Of a stretch of 8,985 nt of DNA, positions 6,544 to 8,985 are shown piece after piece; position 1 is the first letter of the stretch, and each line of letters begins with the position of its first letter. This DNA comes from Bacteroidales bacterium. GTDB taxonomy: Bacteria > Bacteroidota > Bacteroidia > Bacteroidales > VadinHA17. A program made the position numbers and the translations under genes. The stretch is taken from NCBI GenBank assembly GCA_027451265.1, contig DAIDJT010000099.1:1-8985 (forward strand). The letters run 5' to 3'. Below the pieces are notes generated by a model. That model did not search any database. It was given only the letters and a program-made list of their open reading frames with translations, and had not been told where the DNA came from.

Positions 6544-7755
6544 TTAATGAGTCTGCTTATCGACAATTGCCTGGGTATCGGATGCAATCACCAGTTCCTC
6601 GTCCGTGGTTACAACCATTACCTTCACTTTTGAGGAAGGTTTGGAAATAACCAGGTCCTTGCCCTTAACACCATGGTTAACCTCGGTGTCAATCTCAATC
6701 CCCATGCATTCCATACCGGTGCAGATCATTTTCCTTGCATTGAAGTCGTTTTCGCCGACTCCGGCAGTAAAGATGAGCAGGTCAAGTCCGTTCATCGCGG
6801 CAACATATGCTCCGATGAATTTCTTGATCTTGTATGCATACATGTTTAGTGCAAGCAGGGCTTTCGGGTTACCTTCATTGGCAGCTGTCTCAAGATCACG
6901 CATGTCTGATGAAAGTTGGGAGATGCCCGCCACACCGCTTTTCTTGTTGATCATATTGTTGACCCCGCTGACGCTAAGCTCCTCTTTATCAGCAAGATAC
7001 AGCAACACACCAGGGTCGATCTCACCGGTACGGGTTCCCATTATCAGCCCGTCAACCGGGGTGAAGCCCATTGAGGTATCAATTGATTTGCCGTTCTCAA
7101 TGGCGGTTATTGAGGCGCCGTTGCCAAGGTGGCAGGTGATTATCTTTGATTTGTACATGTCCATGTTCAGCATCCTGCATGCCTTTTCAGCAACAAACCT
7201 GTGGCTGGTACCGTGGAAACCGTATTTGCGGATGCGGTATTTCTCATAATACTCGTAAGGAATTGCATACATGAATGCATAATCCGGCATTGTCTGGTGG
7301 AATGAGGTGTCAAAGACCGCAACCTGGGGTATTCCCGGCAGCAACTTCTCGCATGAAAGGATCCCCTTGAGGTGAGCCGGGTTATGCAGGGGTGCAAGCT
7401 CGGCGCACTTTTCTATATCGCGCTTGACGTCATTGTCTATAAGGACGGATTCCTTGAAGTTTTCGCCACCGTGCGCAACGCGGTGACCCACCGCCTTTAT
7501 CTCCGAAATGCTCTTTATAACGCCGTGAACGGGGTTGACGAGAGCTTCCATAACCATGTTGATGCCAATAGTATGATCAGGTATGTCAAGGATCACCTTG
7601 TAGGGATCCTTGCCTGTCGGCTTGTGCGTGAGTATGCCGTCGGTCAGACCGATTCTTTCAATCAGTCCCTTCGCCAGTACCCTGGCGCTGGCCTGCATGT
7701 CGAACAGCTGATACTTGATGGAAGAGCTGCCGCAGTTCAATACGAGAATGTTCAT
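6544..7755 (-). CDS. ackA: acetate kinase
   Basis: Transfers phosphate from acetyl-phosphate to ADP, giving acetate and ATP; reversible, cytoplasmic, homodimeric in the family. Its 403 residues equal the usual length. Active-site residues known from the Methanosarcina thermophila enzyme are all present, shifted by about one position: N7 in LNCGSSSIK, R92 in VGHRVAHGG, D149 in VFDTSFHQTMP, H181 in YGFHGTSH, R242 in GTRTGEIDPG, and E386/E387 in TTDEELVIA. The HLGNGASI (209-216) and TAGVGEN (330-336) loops complete the nucleotide site. It starts 13 bases after the pta stop and is followed 12 bases later by ptb, so it is co-transcribed. It uses the acetyl-phosphate made by the gene just upstream. 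Confidence 0.98.
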   Translation of the reverse strand: MNILVLNCGSSSIKYQLFDMQASARVLAKGLIERIGLTDGILTHKPTGKDPYKVILDIPDHTIGINMVMEALVNPVHGVIKSISEIKAVGHRVAHGGENFKESVLIDNDVKRDIEKCAELAPLHNPAHLKGILSCEKLLPGIPQVAVFDTSFHQTMPDYAFMYAIPYEYYEKYRIRKYGFHGTSHRFVAEKACRMLNMDMYKSKIITCHLGNGASITAIENGKSIDTSMGFTPVDGLIMGTRTGEIDPGVLLYLADKEELSVSGVNNMINKKSGVAGISQLSSDMRDLETAANEGNPKALLALNMYAYKIKKFIGAYVAAMNGLDLLIFTAGVGENDFNARKMICTGMECMGIEIDTEVNHGVKGKDLVISKPSSKVKVMVVTTDEELVIASDTQAIVDKQTH

Positions 7756-7768
7756 GATTCGATTATGA

Positions 7769-8776
7769 TTATTTTGTTAAGCCGGCTGACTGGTTGGCGG
7801 TAATGGCGACTACGTTGATTATGTCACTGACTGAACAGCCTCTTGAGAGGTCGTTGATTGGCGATGCCATGCCCTGCAGCACCGGGCCTATGGCCTGTGC
7901 ATGGGCAAGTCTTTCCACGAGCTTGTATGCAATGTTTCCGCACTCAAGGTTGGGGAAGACCAGGACATTGGCCTTTCCTGCGATCTTGCTGCCCGGGGCC
8001 TTCTTCTGGCCTATTGCCTCTATCAGGGCCGCATCTGCCTGAAGTTCACCCTCGAACATAAACTCGGGAGCCATTTCCTTCGCCATTCTTGTGGCGCTCA
8101 CCACCTTGTCAACAAGCGGGTGTTTTGCGCTTCCCATTGTCGAAAAGCTCAGCAGGGCGACCTTGGGTTCCACCCCAACGATTGTTTTTGTTGTACGGGC
8201 GGTTGCCACTGCTATCTCTGCAAGTTCCTTGTCCGTAGGGTCAGGATGGACTGCACCGTCAGCGAAAACGATTATGCCGTCTGCGCCGAACTCCTTGTCT
8301 TTCAGTATCATTATGAATGCGCCCGAAACCACCGAAATGCCCGGTGCTGTCTTCACAATCTGAAATGCCGGTCTCAGCACATCGCCGGTGGTGTTCCTGG
8401 CTCCCGCCACTTCACCGTCGGCATCACCACACTTGATCATCATCACACCCAGGTAAAGCGGGTCCTCTATTAGCCTGGAAGCTTCTTCAACTGTGAGTCC
8501 CTTGCTCTTGCGGAGCTCCACCATTGTGTCAATGTAATGTTTCTTCCCGGGATGGTCAAGAGGGTTAATTATGATCGCCTTACCAATATTCTTCAGACCA
8601 AACGAGGCTGCCATGGCATTTATCTCCGCAGGGTTTCCGAGCAGGGTGATTCGCGCTATACCCTCAGCCAGCACTGCATCTGCTGCTTTAAGGGTCCTCT
8701 CCTCGGTTCCTTCGGGCAATACAATCATTTTGTTGTGCCGCCTGGCATTCATTTTGATCTGTTCAAGCAATTCCAT
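7769..8776 (-). CDS. pta: phosphate acetyltransferase
   Basis: Interconverts acetyl-CoA plus phosphate and acetyl-phosphate plus CoA, feeding the acetate kinase encoded next. At 335 residues it is the short, catalytic-domain-only form, without the N-terminal DRTGG/AAA-like regulatory domains of the enterobacterial enzyme. Visible motifs are IVLPEGTEERT (18-28), GDADGEVAGARNTTGDVLRPAFQ (117-139), FADGAVHPDPT (171-181), LLSFSTMGSAKHP (208-220), FPNLECGNIAYK (274-285) and NDLSRGCSVSDI (308-319). S311, R312 and D318 match the catalytic Ser309, Arg310 and Asp316 of the Methanosarcina enzyme. It is the first complete gene of the operon. A possible promoter lies 38 bases upstream. A probable partial gene ends 45 bases before it on the same strand, so the operon may begin outside the window. 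Confidence 0.98.
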   Translation of the reverse strand: MELLEQIKMNARRHNKMIVLPEGTEERTLKAADAVLAEGIARITLLGNPAEINAMAASFGLKNIGKAIIINPLDHPGKKHYIDTMVELRKSKGLTVEEASRLIEDPLYLGVMMIKCGDADGEVAGARNTTGDVLRPAFQIVKTAPGISVVSGAFIMILKDKEFGADGIIVFADGAVHPDPTDKELAEIAVATARTTKTIVGVEPKVALLSFSTMGSAKHPLVDKVVSATRMAKEMAPEFMFEGELQADAALIEAIGQKKAPGSKIAGKANVLVFPNLECGNIAYKLVERLAHAQAIGPVLQGMASPINDLSRGCSVSDIINVVAITANQSAGLTK

Positions 8777-8813
8777 TGTATATCAGTAATTTAGTTTGAG
8801 AAAGTTGTCGGGA

Positions 8814-8844
8814 TAAAATTACTAAAAAAGTGTATTCAGACAAT
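8814..8844 (-). promoter_or_regulatory. possible Bacteroidota-type promoter for the pta operon
   Basis: On the minus strand, ATTG (8844-8841) and TAATTTTA (8821-8814) are separated by exactly 19 bases. This matches the Bacteroidota TTTG / TAnnTTTG arrangement with one mismatch per box. Transcription would start near 8808, giving a leader of about 30 bases before the pta ATG. The -7 box falls just after the stop of the partial upstream frame. The region is AT-rich, so the match is suggestive only. Confidence 0.35.
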
Positions 8845-8985
8845 AATCAACTACATGATTATAGTCAGTATTTTCAAATTTTAGCCATTTTTTTTCGAAA
8901 ATCCGGTCAGGGCTCAGCCGGGAAGGCTCCAATTCCCTATTTTTGAAACCGTATTTGTGCAGATGAAGGAGAATATTGCAGCCAC
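8822..8985 (-). CDS. partial unknown protein, C-terminal end only
   Basis: On the minus strand one frame is open from the window edge to a TAG at 8824-8822, giving 53 residues. I do not recognise it. The composition looks protein-like, with mixed charged, aromatic and hydrophobic residues (for example RIFEKKWLKFENTDYNHV) and no low-complexity stretch. The other two minus-strand frames are closed, by a TAG and a TGA, in the outer 75 bases. The first half uses more G/C-ending codons than the second. An open frame this long can arise by chance, and one plus-strand frame over the same bases is also open, so the call is tentative. If real, the gene is oriented with pta and ends 45 bases before it, and could share its transcript. 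Confidence 0.45.
   Translation of the reverse strand, partial: GCNILLHLHKYGFKNRELEPSRLSPDRIFEKKWLKFENTDYNHVVDYCLNTLF

Noticed and set aside
6605..7249. Long plus-strand open frame of 214 codons opposite ackA, and a similar 190-codon frame at 7901-8473 opposite pta.
   Set aside because: Both are antisense shadows of strongly conserved genes. Their translations are rich in Ser/Pro/Leu/Cys, with no recognisable motif, and the sense genes explain the openness through codon bias.
8892..8901. TTTTCGAAAA palindrome as an operator.
   Set aside because: It is short, made of A/T runs around TCGA, and lies in the probable coding end of the upstream gene. No second copy or promoter geometry supports it.
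8938..8970. Perfect plus-strand TAnnTTTG match (8938-8945) followed by an ATG near 8963, suggesting a divergent gene leaving the window.
   Set aside because: No -33 box is present at the expected distance, only a few codons are visible, and the minus-strand frame over the same bases looks more protein-like.

Overview
The window looks like chromosomal DNA from a fermentative member of the Bacteroidota, probably an uncultured Bacteroidales/Marinilabiliales-like anaerobe. The grounds are indirect. Base composition is moderate and most genes lack a clear Shine-Dalgarno site. Possible promoters resemble the Bacteroidota TTTG/TAnnTTTG type. One secreted beta-barrel-like protein ends in an aromatic residue, and short-period tandem repeats lie between genes. 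No tRNA, rRNA, insertion sequence, phage gene or CRISPR array was seen.

Layout. Bases 1-194 are a leader region. A sodium or proton:dicarboxylate (glutamate/aspartate-type) symporter follows at 195-1430 (+). The gap 1431-1578 holds a nine-copy heptamer array and a perfect 16-bp palindrome. On the minus strand come a SlyD-type FKBP prolyl isomerase with a cysteine-rich tail (1579-2115) and an outer-membrane-type beta-barrel protein of unknown function (2156-2725). A short-chain dehydrogenase/reductase is on the plus strand (2835-3530). It converges on the main feature, a tight minus-strand operon read from 8776 down to 3622: pta, ackA, a canonical ptb, a diverged second ptb, and buk. A probable partial gene lies upstream of pta and runs off the right edge.

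How the genes work together. The five-gene operon joins two parallel acyl-CoA to acyl-phosphate to acid routes, each giving one ATP by substrate-level phosphorylation. Pta/AckA handle acetyl-CoA. Ptb/Buk handle butyryl-CoA or branched-chain acyl-CoAs such as those from amino-acid fermentation. The spacings of 13, 12, 1 and about 0-8 nt point to one transcript with translational coupling. The second Ptb copy departs from its neighbour at several conserved blocks and is the most interesting protein here. A dicarboxylate/amino-acid importer nearby would fit an amino-acid or organic-acid fermenter, but that link is only inferred.

I did not find a clearly new biological system. The points most worth a second look are the divergent Ptb beside a canonical one in a combined acetate/butyrate operon, and the heptamer arrays that start at or just after the stop codons of three genes.
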